In this document: positions 25,523-35,064 of the stretch, piece after piece
Layout of the letters: every line of letters begins with the position of its first letter
Position numbering within the stretch: position 1 is the stretch's first letter
NCBI GenBank assembly: GCA_021324545.1
Contig: JAJPIX010000040.1
Coordinates: forward strand, 1-64,000
Source: Alphaproteobacteria bacterium
GTDB lineage: Bacteria; Pseudomonadota; Alphaproteobacteria; Micropepsales; Micropepsaceae
Direction: 5' to 3'
Length of the DNA stretch: 64,000 nt
Translations under genes and position numbers: made by a program
The notes under the pieces: generated by a model
Database searches by the model: none
The model's input: the letters and a program-made list of their open reading frames with translations, nothing else
Told to the model about the DNA's origin: nothing

Positions 25523-25595
25523 CGCACTCGGGCATGGCGAGTGCCGGACGCGGGGGCGGCGTGGTAAGCTACGATGAACTGAAGGGGAAATTTCC

Positions 25596-25781
25596 ATGAA
25601 ATTCTTCACCACGCTTGCAGGGATTCTGTTTCTGGCCGGTGCCGCCGTTCACGCCTATCGCCTGTATGCGGGCTTCGCCATCACGGTGAACGGTTTTTCG
25701 GTGCCTGTCACCTGGAGCTGGGCAGCGGCCGGCATCGCGCTGGTGATGGGCCTTGGCCTCCTTGCCGAAGCGCGGCGCTGA
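25596..25781 (+). CDS. Small two-helix membrane protein
   Basis: A 61-residue protein with two hydrophobic segments: residues 4-24 (FTTLAGILFLAGAAVHAYRLY) and about 38-57 (VTWSWAAAGIALVMGLGLL). It is predicted to be an inner-membrane hairpin. GGGGAA precedes the ATG with a six-base gap, and the composition is good, so it is likely real. The family resembles small DUF-type inner-membrane proteins of proteobacteria, but I cannot name it. It is convergent with the SDR gene, 18 bp apart. Confidence 0.7.
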   Translation: MKFFTTLAGILFLAGAAVHAYRLYAGFAITVNGFSVPVTWSWAAAGIALVMGLGLLAEARR

Positions 25782-25799
25782 ACGGCGCTTTGCGCCGCC

Positions 25800-26606
25800 T
25801 CACACGTGCTGGCCGCCGTTGATGTGAAGCTCCGCGCCGGTGACGTAGGACGACTGATCCGTGCACAGATACCAGATGGCCTTGGCCACTTCTTCGGGCA
25901 GGCCAAGCCGGCGCAACGGAATGTTCTTCACCAGATCGGCGGTGCCGGGCGACAGTATCGCCGTGTCGATTTCGCCCGGCGCAATCGCATTCACGCGCAC
26001 GCCCAACGGCCCGAAATCGGCCGCCATTTCGCGGGTGAGCGCAGCCAGCGCCGCCTTGGACGTGGCATAGGCGCTGCCCGCGAAAGGATGCACGCGGCTG
26101 CCCGCGATGGAGGTGACATTGACAATCGCCCCATGCGCTGCGGCCAGCTCTTCCATCAGCCCGCGCGCGAGCCAGATGGTGGAAAAGAAGTTCACCTCGA
26201 ACACCTGGCGCCAGAGCGCCATGGGCGTGTTCAGCGTGTTAAGCCGGATGCCGCCGCCCGCGGGTACGGCATCGTTTCCCGCATCGCCGCGCGCCGTGGA
26301 ACCCGCACCGCCCTTCGGGCTGATGCCGGCGTTGTTGACGAGCGCATGCAGCTTGCCATCCGCAAGGCGGGCGCGCATCTCGGCGATGGCGCGCAGCGTA
26401 TCGTCCGGATCGGAGAGGTCCACCTGGATGTGGTCTTCCGGCCCGGCCGCCCAGGGGCAGTTTTCCGGAAAGGCGTGGCGCGAACAGGTGATCACCCGCC
26501 AGCCGGCGGAGGCAAAGCGCTTCACCGTCGCATGGCCGATGCCCCGGCTTGCGCCGGTGAGGATCAGCGTCTTGCGCTCTTCGGTGTCGCGCCTGGTTTC
26601 GGCCAT
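25800..26606 (-). CDS. Short-chain dehydrogenase/reductase
   Basis: A 268-residue classical SDR. It has the cofactor motif TGASRGIGHATV, the NNAG motif (ALVNNAGISPKGG), the catalytic serine in VNVTSIAGS, the active pair Tyr-x3-Lys in SAYATSKAAL and the C-terminal GAELHINGG. The substrate is unknown. A residue-rich insert (GAGSTARGDAGNDAVPAGGG) follows the NNAG motif and is unusual in length. ATG 26606 was chosen over a TTG at 26624. Confidence 0.9.
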   Translation of the reverse strand: MAETRRDTEERKTLILTGASRGIGHATVKRFASAGWRVITCSRHAFPENCPWAAGPEDHIQVDLSDPDDTLRAIAEMRARLADGKLHALVNNAGISPKGGAGSTARGDAGNDAVPAGGGIRLNTLNTPMALWRQVFEVNFFSTIWLARGLMEELAAAHGAIVNVTSIAGSRVHPFAGSAYATSKAALAALTREMAADFGPLGVRVNAIAPGEIDTAILSPGTADLVKNIPLRRLGLPEEVAKAIWYLCTDQSSYVTGAELHINGGQHV

Positions 26607-26655
26607 GGGCCAAGTGTAGCCCAATTTCCCCGGCCGGGCCTATGATCCGGCGGGC

Positions 26656-27639
26656 CTATGAATCCTTTGCCAGTTTCCGCAATTCGGCCCGCACCAGCGC
26701 CTCGAGCCGTGGGCCTGTCAGGGATGAAAGCGACGCCAGCGATTGCGTGCGCGCGGCATCGGCCACGATTTCATAGCCGATGAAATAGCCGCTGCGCGCC
26801 GGCAGGCCCTTGTGAAGCCGCGCAGCATCGGCCGGATCGCCCGAGAGGAATTCGGCATAGAGCGTGCCATCCGCCGAATCCATGTCGCCCAGAAGCTTCC
26901 GCGTGAGATGCGGCATGTGAGGGGCAAGCGCGCTGCGCAAGTCAACCGGCGACAACAGGATCTGCTGCTCGCTGAGCCCCGGGTTCAGCACGCGCTCGGC
27001 ATAGGTCGCAAAGCCTTCGGCCCAGATCCAGAACCACAGCGGCATGCCATCACCGGCCGCCACCGTGCGGAACGGATCAATCTTCCGGAAGTGGTAGAGA
27101 TGAAACAGCTCGTGTTCCACGAGCGGCGCGAGGTGGGCGCTGTCGAGCGGCACATCCGAGGCCGCGATGCTGTCGAGCCCCAGAAGCAGCGTGAACGTGC
27201 CGTTCACGGGCCGCTGCTCGCCGGTGAAGCTGTCGAGCGAGAGCGTGAGATAGACCGGAACGGACGCGCCGAGATCGGGAAACTTCGCGCGGAAGGCCGC
27301 CAGATATTCCGGCAGGCTTGCGAGCAATATGTCGTGCGCCTTCTGCATGCGCGCTGCGCGCCTGGGCAGGTCTGCCAGAATTTCGGCGATGCGCCGGTTC
27401 AGCGCGGCGTCATAATCGGCGCCGGAGAGCGGAACGATCTGCGGCTGAAACACCTCCGGATGCCGCGCCACGATCATCTGGCGGAAAAGGGCAACCTGCG
27501 CCTCCGCCGGCAGGCCCTTTGACTTCTGTTCGAACGCCTGGACATCCGGCATGAGGTCGGTGACGCGCATGGCGGTTTGCGCCTGCGCGGGCGCCGCGAG
27601 CATTGCGGCCAGGACAGCGGCAATCGCAATCGTCTTCAT
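26656..27639 (-). CDS. Secreted putative zinc protease (DUF2268-like)
   Basis: A 327-residue protein with a clear signal peptide (MKTIAIAAVLAAMLAAPAQAQ). It contains LVEHELFHLYHF, an HExxH zinc-protease motif, followed about 35 residues later by WIWAEGFATYAE, whose glutamate could be the third zinc ligand as in gluzincins and predicted DUF2268 proteases. The rest is predicted mainly helical. A peptidase function is inferred from these residues only. It is a single gene, 49 bp beyond the SDR start on the same strand. Confidence 0.6.
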   Translation of the reverse strand: MKTIAIAAVLAAMLAAPAQAQTAMRVTDLMPDVQAFEQKSKGLPAEAQVALFRQMIVARHPEVFQPQIVPLSGADYDAALNRRIAEILADLPRRAARMQKAHDILLASLPEYLAAFRAKFPDLGASVPVYLTLSLDSFTGEQRPVNGTFTLLLGLDSIAASDVPLDSAHLAPLVEHELFHLYHFRKIDPFRTVAAGDGMPLWFWIWAEGFATYAERVLNPGLSEQQILLSPVDLRSALAPHMPHLTRKLLGDMDSADGTLYAEFLSGDPADAARLHKGLPARSGYFIGYEIVADAARTQSLASLSSLTGPRLEALVRAELRKLAKDS

Positions 27640-27735
27640 GCGCGGCAGGCTAACCCGTTTCCCCTAGCGCGCAGAAATGCTTTTGCGCGGACGCCGGTTT
27701 TGCATCCGCCGCATGGGCAAAAAACTGGTTGGAAT

Positions 27736-28653
27736 TCAGCCGCGTGCGAAAACCGGCGGCTGTTCCAGCCCCGCCGGATCCTGGTGGATGATCACCTGCG
27801 CATGGGGGAACGCCGCGCAAACGTCGGCTTCGACCTGATCGCTCACCTCATGCGCGCGCAAGAGGCTGATCGTGGGATCAAGCTCGATGTGGAACTGGAT
27901 GAAGGTGTTGATGCCGGCCGCGCGCGTGCGCAGATCGTGGATGTTCCTCACTTCGGCATGGCGCAGCACCACGGATTTGATCCGGTCGCGCTGATCGTCG
28001 GGCAGCTCGCGGTCCATGAGCTGATTGTAGCTCTGAACGAACACTGTCCAGGCGCTCCACGCCAGAATGACCGATATGGCGATGCCGATGACGGGATCGG
28101 CCTCCAGCCAGCCGAACTGCGACGACAGGAAAATGCCCACGATCACCCCGCCGTTGACCAGAAGATCGCCCACGTAATGCATGCGGTCGGCGCCGACGGC
28201 TACCGAATTCGTGCGCCGCACGGTCAGCTGCTGGAACGCCACCAGCGCCAGCGTGACCGCGATCGCGGCCACCATCACCGCGATGCCGACAACCGGCTGC
28301 TCCACCTTGTGCGGGGCGATCAGGCGGCTTGCCGATTCAATCAGCAGGAACGCCACCGATCCCGAAATGAACGCCGCCTGGAAAAGGCCGGCCAGCGGCT
28401 CGGCCTTGCCATGGCCGAAACGATGCTCGCGATCGGCCGGCATGAGCGCATGGCGGATCGCCAAAAGATTGATCGACGAGGTGAAAACATCCAGCGCGGA
28501 ATCCGCCAGCGACGACATCATGGCGATGGAGTCGGTTACGATATAGGCGACGGCCTTGACGACGACGAGAAGCGAGGCGACCGCCACCGCCGCCCATGCC
28601 GCCCGCTGCATCATGCGGGCCTGAGACCTGGCCATGTCGGCGGCGGAACTCAC
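27736..28653 (-). CDS. Cation diffusion facilitator (FieF-like)
   Basis: A 305-residue efflux protein of the CDF family that exchanges Zn(II), Fe(II) or similar ions for protons. Six transmembrane helices are visible. Metal-site motifs are [12 protein letters not shown] in helix 2 and [15 protein letters not shown] in helix 5 (the HxxxD type, as in FieF). The cytoplasmic C-terminal domain (about 205-300) includes HDLRTRAAG and FHIELDP and ends in histidine-bearing IIHQDPAG. The GTG start overlaps the pdxH stop (GTGA), so it is translationally coupled to pdxH, an arrangement common in alphaproteobacteria. Confidence 0.92.
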   Translation of the reverse strand: MSSAADMARSQARMMQRAAWAAVAVASLLVVVKAVAYIVTDSIAMMSSLADSALDVFTSSINLLAIRHALMPADREHRFGHGKAEPLAGLFQAAFISGSVAFLLIESASRLIAPHKVEQPVVGIAVMVAAIAVTLALVAFQQLTVRRTNSVAVGADRMHYVGDLLVNGGVIVGIFLSSQFGWLEADPVIGIAISVILAWSAWTVFVQSYNQLMDRELPDDQRDRIKSVVLRHAEVRNIHDLRTRAAGINTFIQFHIELDPTISLLRAHEVSDQVEADVCAAFPHAQVIIHQDPAGLEQPPVFARG

Positions 28654-29276
28654 GGGAAGAGCCGCTCCGTGCGCCAGGGCGCGGCCGCGGTGTCGCGGCG
28701 ATAGACCAGCCGGTCGTGCAGGCGGAACGGCCGATCGCGCCAGAATTCGATCTCGAGCGGCGCGACGCGATAGCCCGACCAGTAGGGCGGCCGGGGAACT
28801 TTCGCGAGGGCGTATTTCGCGGCGTATCTGGCGATCTCTTTCTCGAACACGAAGCGGCCTTCCATCGGGCGGGACTGCGCAGACGCCCAGGCGCCGATCT
28901 GGCTGTCCTTGGGGCGCGTGGCGAAATAGGCGTCCGCCTCTTCGGGCGCGACCGGCGAGACCGGCCCGCGCACGCGCACCTGTTTTCTGATCGTCTTCCA
29001 GTGCAGCACGAGCGCCGCGTTGGGGTTGGCCGAAAGTTCCCGTCCCTTGGCGCTTTCGGTGTTAGTGTAGAAGACAAAGCCCCGCGCGTCGGCGGCCTTG
29101 AGCAGCACCATGCGCACATTGGGGTGCCCCTGCGCGTCGGCGGTGGCGAGCGCCATGGCGTTGGGTTCGTTGGGCTCGGACTTCCCGGCCTCATCCATCC
29201 ATTCGGCGAAGAGGGCGAACGGATCAAGGCCCTCCCTGATCCCGCCATCGTCCATGGGTCCGCCAATCTGGCTCAT
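28650..29276 (-). CDS. pdxH: Pyridoxamine 5'-phosphate oxidase
   Basis: PdxH oxidises pyridoxine/pyridoxamine phosphate to pyridoxal phosphate using FMN. The 208-residue product carries the FMN-binding split barrel with [19 protein letters not shown], the [17 protein letters not shown] strand, and the C-terminal signature [14 protein letters not shown]...[10 protein letters not shown]. The ATG at 29276 fits the family length. It is divergent from dnaJ over a 75-bp gap, a conserved arrangement, and coupled to the cation efflux gene downstream. Confidence 0.96.
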   Translation of the reverse strand: MSQIGGPMDDGGIREGLDPFALFAEWMDEAGKSEPNEPNAMALATADAQGHPNVRMVLLKAADARGFVFYTNTESAKGRELSANPNAALVLHWKTIRKQVRVRGPVSPVAPEEADAYFATRPKDSQIGAWASAQSRPMEGRFVFEKEIARYAAKYALAKVPRPPYWSGYRVAPLEIEFWRDRPFRLHDRLVYRRDTAAAPWRTERLFP

Positions 29277-29351
29277 GGGGCGGAAATAGCACCTTGGCGG
29301 CCCACTTCCTATATTGTGCCCCGGTCCCGATTCCGGGCCCGTGGAGAGGCC

Positions 29352-30305
29352 ATGCGAGATCCCTACGAAGTTCTCGGCGTATCGAAAGGCGCCAGCGACG
29401 CCGAGATCAAGAAGGCATTCCGGGCGCTCGCCAAGAAATACCATCCCGACACCAAGGGCGGCGACGAAAGCGCCAAGAAGCGCTTCCAGGAAATCAGCGC
29501 GGCCTACGACATCCTGGGCGACAAGGACAAGCGCAGGAAATTCGATGCCGGCGAAATCGACGCCAACGGCAATCCGCGCGGGTTCGATGCCGGCGCGGGC
29601 GGCTTCCGCGGCGGCCCGTTCGGAGGGGGCGGCCCCGGCGGCGCGCGCGAATACCGCTACACCTGGACGAACGCCGAACCGGGCGCTGAAACGGAAGGCT
29701 TCAGCGCCGAAGACCTTTTCTCCGACCTGCTCGGCGGGCTTGGCCGCGGCAGCGGCCGGCGGCGCAACACGCCCCAGCGCGGCCAGGACTTCATCATGAG
29801 CATGACGGTGGGCTTCGAGGAGGCCGCGCGCGGCGCAACCCGGCGCATCGAGCTGCCAAACGGCGAACAGATCGACGTGAAAATTCCGGCCGGGCTCAAG
29901 GACGGCCAGCAGATCCGCCTGCGCGGGCGGGGCGGCGCAGGCCGCAATGGCGGGCCCAACGGCGATGTGCTGATCGAAGTGTCGGTGGCGCCCCACCCCA
30001 CCATGACGCGCGAAGGCCGCAACATCAAAATCGATCTTCCGGTCACGCTGAAGGAAGCCGTTCTCGGCGGAAAGGTGCCCGTCCACACGCTGACCGGCGA
30101 AGTTTTCCTGACGGTGCCCGCCGGCTCCAACACCGGCACGGTGCTCAGGCTCAAGGGCAAGGGCATCCCCGCTTCGGGCGGAGAACCCGCCGGCGACTTA
30201 TATGTACGGCTACTGGTGGTCCTGCCCGACCGGCCGGACGCCGAACTGAAGAAATTCGCCGAAAACTGGAGCACGGGCTACGATCCAAGGGCCAAAAGCC
30301 GGTGA
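29352..30305 (+). CDS. DnaJ-class co-chaperone (CbpA-like, no zinc domain)
   Basis: A 317-residue J-domain protein that stimulates DnaK ATPase. The J domain (1-70) has the essential HPD in [11 protein letters not shown] glycine/phenylalanine-rich linker follows (about 80-110). There is no CxxCxGxG zinc-finger repeat, so it is a class B (CbpA-type) protein. The C-terminal substrate-binding beta-sandwich domains include [19 protein letters not shown] and [26 protein letters not shown] precedes the ATG. Divergent from pdxH. Confidence 0.93.
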   Translation: MRDPYEVLGVSKGASDAEIKKAFRALAKKYHPDTKGGDESAKKRFQEISAAYDILGDKDKRRKFDAGEIDANGNPRGFDAGAGGFRGGPFGGGGPGGAREYRYTWTNAEPGAETEGFSAEDLFSDLLGGLGRGSGRRRNTPQRGQDFIMSMTVGFEEAARGATRRIELPNGEQIDVKIPAGLKDGQQIRLRGRGGAGRNGGPNGDVLIEVSVAPHPTMTREGRNIKIDLPVTLKEAVLGGKVPVHTLTGEVFLTVPAGSNTGTVLRLKGKGIPASGGEPAGDLYVRLLVVLPDRPDAELKKFAENWSTGYDPRAKSR

Positions 30306-30317
30306 ATGCAGGACAAT

Positions 30318-30345
30318 TTGTCTCCGGACGGGGTTAGGACATAAA
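30318..30345 (+). promoter_or_regulatory. Candidate promoter of the tandem cyclase genes
   Basis: TTGTCT (30318-30323), a 16-base spacer and CATAAA (30340-30345) lie 31 bases before the TTG start of the first cyclase. The match is moderate. Confidence 0.3.
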
Positions 30346-30376
30346 CTCCGCGCACCATAAGCCAAGGTTTTCCGAA

Positions 30377-32236
30377 TTGCCGCGCAAGCTGACCGCCATC
30401 CTGTCCGCCGACGTTGTGGGCTACAGCCGCATGATGGAGGCCGATGAGCCGGGCACGCTGGCGCGCCTGAAGGCCAACCGCGCCACGATCTTCGAGCCCC
30501 AGGTCGCCGCCCATGGCGGGCGCATCGTCAAGCTGATCGGCGACGGGACGCTGGCCGAATTCGCGAGCGTCGTATCCGCGGTGCAGTGCGCGCTGGCGAT
30601 CCAGGCCGAAACCATCGAAGCGGAAGCACAGGCACCGGAGTCACGGCGCATCCATTACCGCATCGGCGTCAACCTGGGCGATGTGATCGTCGAAGGCGAC
30701 GACATCTATGGCGACGGCGTGAACGTGGCCGCCCGCATCCAGGCGCTGGCCGAGCCGGACGGCGTGACCATTTCGGCAAGCGTGCGCGACCACATGGACG
30801 GCAAGGTCGAAGCCGAATTCAGGGACATGGGCGAACACACGGTGAAGAACATCGAGCGGCCCATCCGCGTCTTCGCCGTGAAGGCGAAAACAAAGGCTGC
30901 CCGGACGTCGCGGCTTTCGATCTGCGTTCTGCCTTTCGCCAACATCAGCGACGACCCGCAGCAGGAATATTTCAGCGACGGAATCAGCGAAGACATCATC
31001 ACCGACCTTTCCAAGGTGTCGGCGCTGGGCATCATCGCGCGCAATACCGCCTTCCAGTTCAAGGGCAAGAGTGTGGACATTCCGCAGATCGCCCGCCAGC
31101 TGAAGGTGAGCCACATCCTGGAAGGAAGCGTGCGCAAGGCCGGCGCAAGGCTGCGCATCACCGCCCAGCTGATCGACGGCGGCAGCGGCGAGCATGTGTG
31201 GGCCGAGCGTTACGACCGCAATCTCGACGACATTTTCGCGCTGCAAGACGAGATTTCCGAAGCCATCGTGAAGGCGCTGAAGCTGAAGCTGCTGCCGGAA
31301 GAAAAGAAGGCCATCGAGAAGCGCGGCACCAGCAATGCCGAAGCCTACAATCTCTATCTGATGGCGCGGCAGAATTACGTGATCGGCAACGAAGGCTATT
31401 CCAACCGCGCCGAAGCCATCGTGCGGCTGTGCAAGCGCGCCACGGAGATAGACCCCAATTACGCGCAGGCCTGGGCGCTGATGGCGCTGGGGCAGATGAT
31501 TCTGCGTTTCACGCACGGCATCAAGACCGACGACGGCCTGAAGGCGGTGGAGCACGCGCTTTCGCTTGATCCCAATCTGGCGGAAGCACACGCGATCAAG
31601 GCGCGCATCCTGTCGGATCTCGGGCGCACGGAAGAGGCCAACGCCGAAATCGCAAGCGCGCTCAAACTCGACCCCGAATCCTACGAGGTGAACAAATCGG
31701 CGGCGCGGCTGAGCTTCCGCCAGAGCCAGATGAAAGCCGCCGCGCATTATTTCGAAAAGGCCACTGCGCTGATGGAGACCGATTTCAGCTCGCCGCTCAT
31801 GCTGATGACCTGTTACGGCGCGACCAAGGACCGCGACGCGCTCCTGCGGGCGGCGCGCATCACCCTGGAACGGTCGGAAAAGACGCTGGCGCAGGATCAG
31901 AACAATGGCGCGGCGATTGCCGCCGGCACCAATGCGCTGGCGGTGCTGGGCGAACCGGACCGCGCCAGGGACTGGATGAACCGGGCGTTGCTGATCGATC
32001 CCGACAACATGAACATGCGCTACAACTTCGCGTGCACGCTTCTGACGCAGCTGCGCGACAACGACACGGCGCTGGAGATGCTGGGGCCGGTTTTCGCCAA
32101 ATGGAACAGCGGATTCCTGAAGCACGCCAAGGCCGATCCCGACCTTGATTCGATCCGCGACGATCCGCGATTCAAGGCCATGCTGGCTTCGGCGGAAGCG
32201 CGCGTGGCCCAGGAAGCCCAATCGGGCGAAAGCTGA
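30377..32236 (+). CDS. Class III adenylate cyclase / TolB-like / TPR protein, copy 1
   Basis: A 619-residue soluble protein. The N-terminal class III cyclase domain (1 to about 170) has every catalytic residue at canonical spacing: metal ligands Asp12 and Asp56, adenine-binding Lys52 and Asp109, and transition-state Asn116 and Arg120. It should therefore make cAMP from ATP as a homodimer. Next is a TolB/FlgO-like domain (about 178-310: LSICVLPFANIS, QEYFSDGISEDIITDLSKV, VSHILEGSVRK) and then TPR repeats to the C-terminus (LDPNLAEAHAIKA, LIDPDNMNMRYNFACT). No membrane helix is seen. The start is TTG at 30377, consistent with the PRKLTAILSADVVGYS family start. Its stop overlaps the start of the next copy. 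Confidence 0.9.
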   Translation: MPRKLTAILSADVVGYSRMMEADEPGTLARLKANRATIFEPQVAAHGGRIVKLIGDGTLAEFASVVSAVQCALAIQAETIEAEAQAPESRRIHYRIGVNLGDVIVEGDDIYGDGVNVAARIQALAEPDGVTISASVRDHMDGKVEAEFRDMGEHTVKNIERPIRVFAVKAKTKAARTSRLSICVLPFANISDDPQQEYFSDGISEDIITDLSKVSALGIIARNTAFQFKGKSVDIPQIARQLKVSHILEGSVRKAGARLRITAQLIDGGSGEHVWAERYDRNLDDIFALQDEISEAIVKALKLKLLPEEKKAIEKRGTSNAEAYNLYLMARQNYVIGNEGYSNRAEAIVRLCKRATEIDPNYAQAWALMALGQMILRFTHGIKTDDGLKAVEHALSLDPNLAEAHAIKARILSDLGRTEEANAEIASALKLDPESYEVNKSAARLSFRQSQMKAAAHYFEKATALMETDFSSPLMLMTCYGATKDRDALLRAARITLERSEKTLAQDQNNGAAIAAGTNALAVLGEPDRARDWMNRALLIDPDNMNMRYNFACTLLTQLRDNDTALEMLGPVFAKWNSGFLKHAKADPDLDSIRDDPRFKAMLASAEARVAQEAQSGES

Positions 32237-34098
32237 TGCAGCGCAAGCTGACGGCGATCCTTTCGGCCGACGTCGTTGGCTACAGCGGCCTGATGGAGGC
32301 CGACGAGGCCGGCACGCTGCAGAAGCTGAAAGACAATCGCGCCCGGATTTTCGATCCGGCCGTCGCGGCCAACGGCGGGCGCGTGTTCAAGCTCATGGGC
32401 GACGGCGCGCTGGCGGAATTCGGCAGCGTGATGGCGGCGGTGAATTGTGCCATGGCGATCCAGACGGAAACCGAGAAGAGCGACGCCTATGCCGGAGATC
32501 GCATCCGCTATCGCATCGGAATCAATCTGGGGGAAGTGATCGTCGAAGGCGACGATATCTACGGCGAAGGGGTGAACGTGGCCGCGCGCATCCAGGCGCT
32601 GGCGCCGGTGGGGGGCGTTGCGATTTCCAAGGCCGTCCGCGACCAGATCGACGGAAAGGTGCCCCATGCCTTCGAGGACATGGGCGAACATTCGGTGAAG
32701 AACATCGAGCGCCCGATTCATGTATTCTCCGTCCACGCGTCCACCCCGGCCAAGGCTGAAGGTTCCAGAATGAGCTCACCCGGCAGGCTTTCCATCTGCG
32801 TTCTGCCGTTCGTGAACATGAGCGGCGATGTGGAACAGGAGTATTTCAGCGACGGCATCAGCGAAGACATCATCACCGATCTTTCCAAGGTGTCGGCGCT
32901 GTCGGTGACTGCGCGCAACACCGCTTTCACCTACAAGGGCAAGAGCCTGAAAATCCCGCAGGTTGCGCGCGAGCTGGGCGTGAGCCACGTGCTGGAAGGC
33001 AGCGTGCGCAAATCCGGCGGGCGCGTGCGCATCACGGCCCAGCTGATTGACGGGGCCGCCGGCGACCACATCTGGGCGGAACGTTACGACCGAGACCTCA
33101 ACGACATTTTCGCGCTGCAGGACGAAATCTCCGAAGCCATCGTGAAGGCGCTGAAACTGAAGCTGCTGCCGGAAGAGAAAAAGGCCATCGAGAAGCGCGG
33201 CACCGACAATGTGGAGGCCTACAATCTTTACCTGATGGCGCGGCAATACAGCGTGACCGCTAGCCTTGGCGATCCGCGCATGGCCGACGCCATCCTGCGG
33301 CTGTGCCGGGGAGCCCTCGCGCTCGATCCCAACTATGCGCGCGCCTGGGCCCTGATCGCGGTGACGCAGGTCAACCGGCGCTTCTATATGGGGCTTGCCG
33401 GCGAGGACGGGCTTGCGGCCGCCGAACGCGCCATCGCGCTCGATCCCAACCTCGCGGAAGCCCATGCCGCGAAAGGCGTCGTGCTGACGTTCAGCAACAA
33501 CCCCGCCGCGGCAAAGGCCGAGATCGAAAAGGCGCTGGCGCTCGATCCGGAATCCTACGAGGCGACCAAGGCGGCCGGGCGGCTGGCCTACACCGTGCGC
33601 GACTATGACACCGCGGTCCGCAATTTCGAGAAGGCGGCCGAGATCATGGACACGGATTACTGGTCATGCGGCATGCTGCTCAGCACCTACCGGGTGAAGG
33701 GTAACAAGGAGCTGGCCCGGCGCAACGCCGAGCGAACGCTCGCCCGCACCGAACGGATCCTGGCGCAGGACCCCAACAACGGATCGGCGATGAGCTTCGC
33801 GATCGACGCGCTGGCCACGCTCGGCCAGGCCGACCGGGCCAAGGAAATGATGAAGCGCGCGCTGCTGCTCGACCCCGACAATGTGAACATGCGCTACAAT
33901 CTGGCCTGCTCGACCCTGATGCAGCTGCACGATGTCGATGCCTGTCTCGATCTTCTGGAGCCGCTGTACAAGGTGATCTCCCGCGCGCTTCTGAACTGGA
34001 CGAAGAGCGATGCGGACCTCGATTCCATCCGCGACCATCCCCGGCTGAAAGCCATGGTCGCCGAGGCCGAACAGCGGCTGGCCGAAAGCGGCAGCTAG
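32236..34098 (+). CDS. Class III adenylate cyclase / TolB-like / TPR protein, copy 2
   Basis: A 620-residue paralogue of the preceding gene with the same domain order. Catalytic residues are again complete: Asp12, Lys52, Asp56, Asp107, Asn114 and Arg118. The TolB-like domain (LSICVLPFVNMSGDVEQEYF, VSHVLEGSVRKSGGRVRITA) and the segment before the TPRs (EISEAIVKALKLKLLPEEKK) are almost identical to copy 1, whereas the TPR region is more diverged. ATG 32236 overlaps the upstream stop as TGATG, so the two are translated together. This suggests a heteromeric complex or two cyclases with different TPR partners. Confidence 0.9.
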   Translation: MQRKLTAILSADVVGYSGLMEADEAGTLQKLKDNRARIFDPAVAANGGRVFKLMGDGALAEFGSVMAAVNCAMAIQTETEKSDAYAGDRIRYRIGINLGEVIVEGDDIYGEGVNVAARIQALAPVGGVAISKAVRDQIDGKVPHAFEDMGEHSVKNIERPIHVFSVHASTPAKAEGSRMSSPGRLSICVLPFVNMSGDVEQEYFSDGISEDIITDLSKVSALSVTARNTAFTYKGKSLKIPQVARELGVSHVLEGSVRKSGGRVRITAQLIDGAAGDHIWAERYDRDLNDIFALQDEISEAIVKALKLKLLPEEKKAIEKRGTDNVEAYNLYLMARQYSVTASLGDPRMADAILRLCRGALALDPNYARAWALIAVTQVNRRFYMGLAGEDGLAAAERAIALDPNLAEAHAAKGVVLTFSNNPAAAKAEIEKALALDPESYEATKAAGRLAYTVRDYDTAVRNFEKAAEIMDTDYWSCGMLLSTYRVKGNKELARRNAERTLARTERILAQDPNNGSAMSFAIDALATLGQADRAKEMMKRALLLDPDNVNMRYNLACSTLMQLHDVDACLDLLEPLYKVISRALLNWTKSDADLDSIRDHPRLKAMVAEAEQRLAESGS

Positions 34099-34164
34099 GG
34101 CCGCTGGAAACCTGCCCCGCCCCTCGGCTATAGGGGTGCCCCACAGCAAAAGGGATCAGACGGC

Positions 34165-34986
34165 ATGTCCATAAACGGCCTGATGGCGGGCAAGCGCGGC
34201 CTCATCATGGGGGTCGCCAACGACCGCTCCATCGCCTGGGGCATCGCCGAGGTGCTGCACAAGGCGGGGGCGGAGCTGGCCTTCACCTACCAGGGCGAGA
34301 CGTTCCGCAAACGCGTGGTGCCGCTGGTGGAACCGCTGAAACCCGCCGCTGTGCTCGACTGCGACGTGACAAGCCAGGGCTCGATGGACGCGGTGTTCGC
34401 GGAGCTGGGGAAAAAATGGCCGTCGCTCGACTTCGTGGTGCACGCCATCGCGTTTTCCGACAAGAGCGAGCTGACCGGACGCTATGTGGACACCTCGCCC
34501 GACAATTTCGCGATGACCATGAACATCTCCTGCTATTCCTTCACCGCGGTCGCACAGCGCGCCGAACGGATGATGCCGCATGGCGGGAGCCTGCTCACCC
34601 TCTCCTACTACGGCGCAGAGCGCGTCATCCCGCATTACAATGTGATGGGCGTGGCGAAGGCCGCGCTGGAAGCGAGCGTGCGGTATCTCGCCGAAGACCT
34701 GGGAAAGAAAAACATCCGCGTAAATGCGGTGTCGGCCGGGCCGATCAAGACGCTGGCGGCGAGCGGAATCGGCGATTTCCGCTACATCCTGAAGTGGAAC
34801 GAATACAACTCGCCCTTGCGCCGCACGGTGACGACAGAAGAAGTGGGCAACGCTTCGCTGTTTCTTCTGTCCGACCTCGGCAAGGCGGTGACGGGTGAGT
34901 GCCTTTTCGTGGATGCGGGCTATCACATCGTGGGCATGAAGGCGGAAGACGCGCCCGACCTGTCCGTTCCCAAGCCTGAAGGCTGA
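34165..34986 (+). CDS. fabI: Enoyl-[acyl-carrier-protein] reductase (NADH)
   Basis: FabI reduces trans-2-enoyl-ACP in the last step of each fatty-acid elongation cycle. The 273-residue SDR-type protein has the FabI-specific cofactor segment GKRGLIMGVANDRSIAWGIA, VVHAIAFSDKSELTGRY, catalytic Tyr148 and Tyr158 with Lys165 (Tyr-x6-Lys in HYNVMGVAK), and the C-terminal GECLFVDAGYHIVGM. It lies between the cyclase pair and aroC. Length and motifs are normal. Confidence 0.96.
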   Translation: MSINGLMAGKRGLIMGVANDRSIAWGIAEVLHKAGAELAFTYQGETFRKRVVPLVEPLKPAAVLDCDVTSQGSMDAVFAELGKKWPSLDFVVHAIAFSDKSELTGRYVDTSPDNFAMTMNISCYSFTAVAQRAERMMPHGGSLLTLSYYGAERVIPHYNVMGVAKAALEASVRYLAEDLGKKNIRVNAVSAGPIKTLAASGIGDFRYILKWNEYNSPLRRTVTTEEVGNASLFLLSDLGKAVTGECLFVDAGYHIVGMKAEDAPDLSVPKPEG

Positions 34987-35064
34987 AGCGGAAGCCGCGA
35001 ACATGACTGCTGCCGAGCCGGATGATTTGATTGCCGATGTCCGGGTTATGACGGCCGGGCTCCG

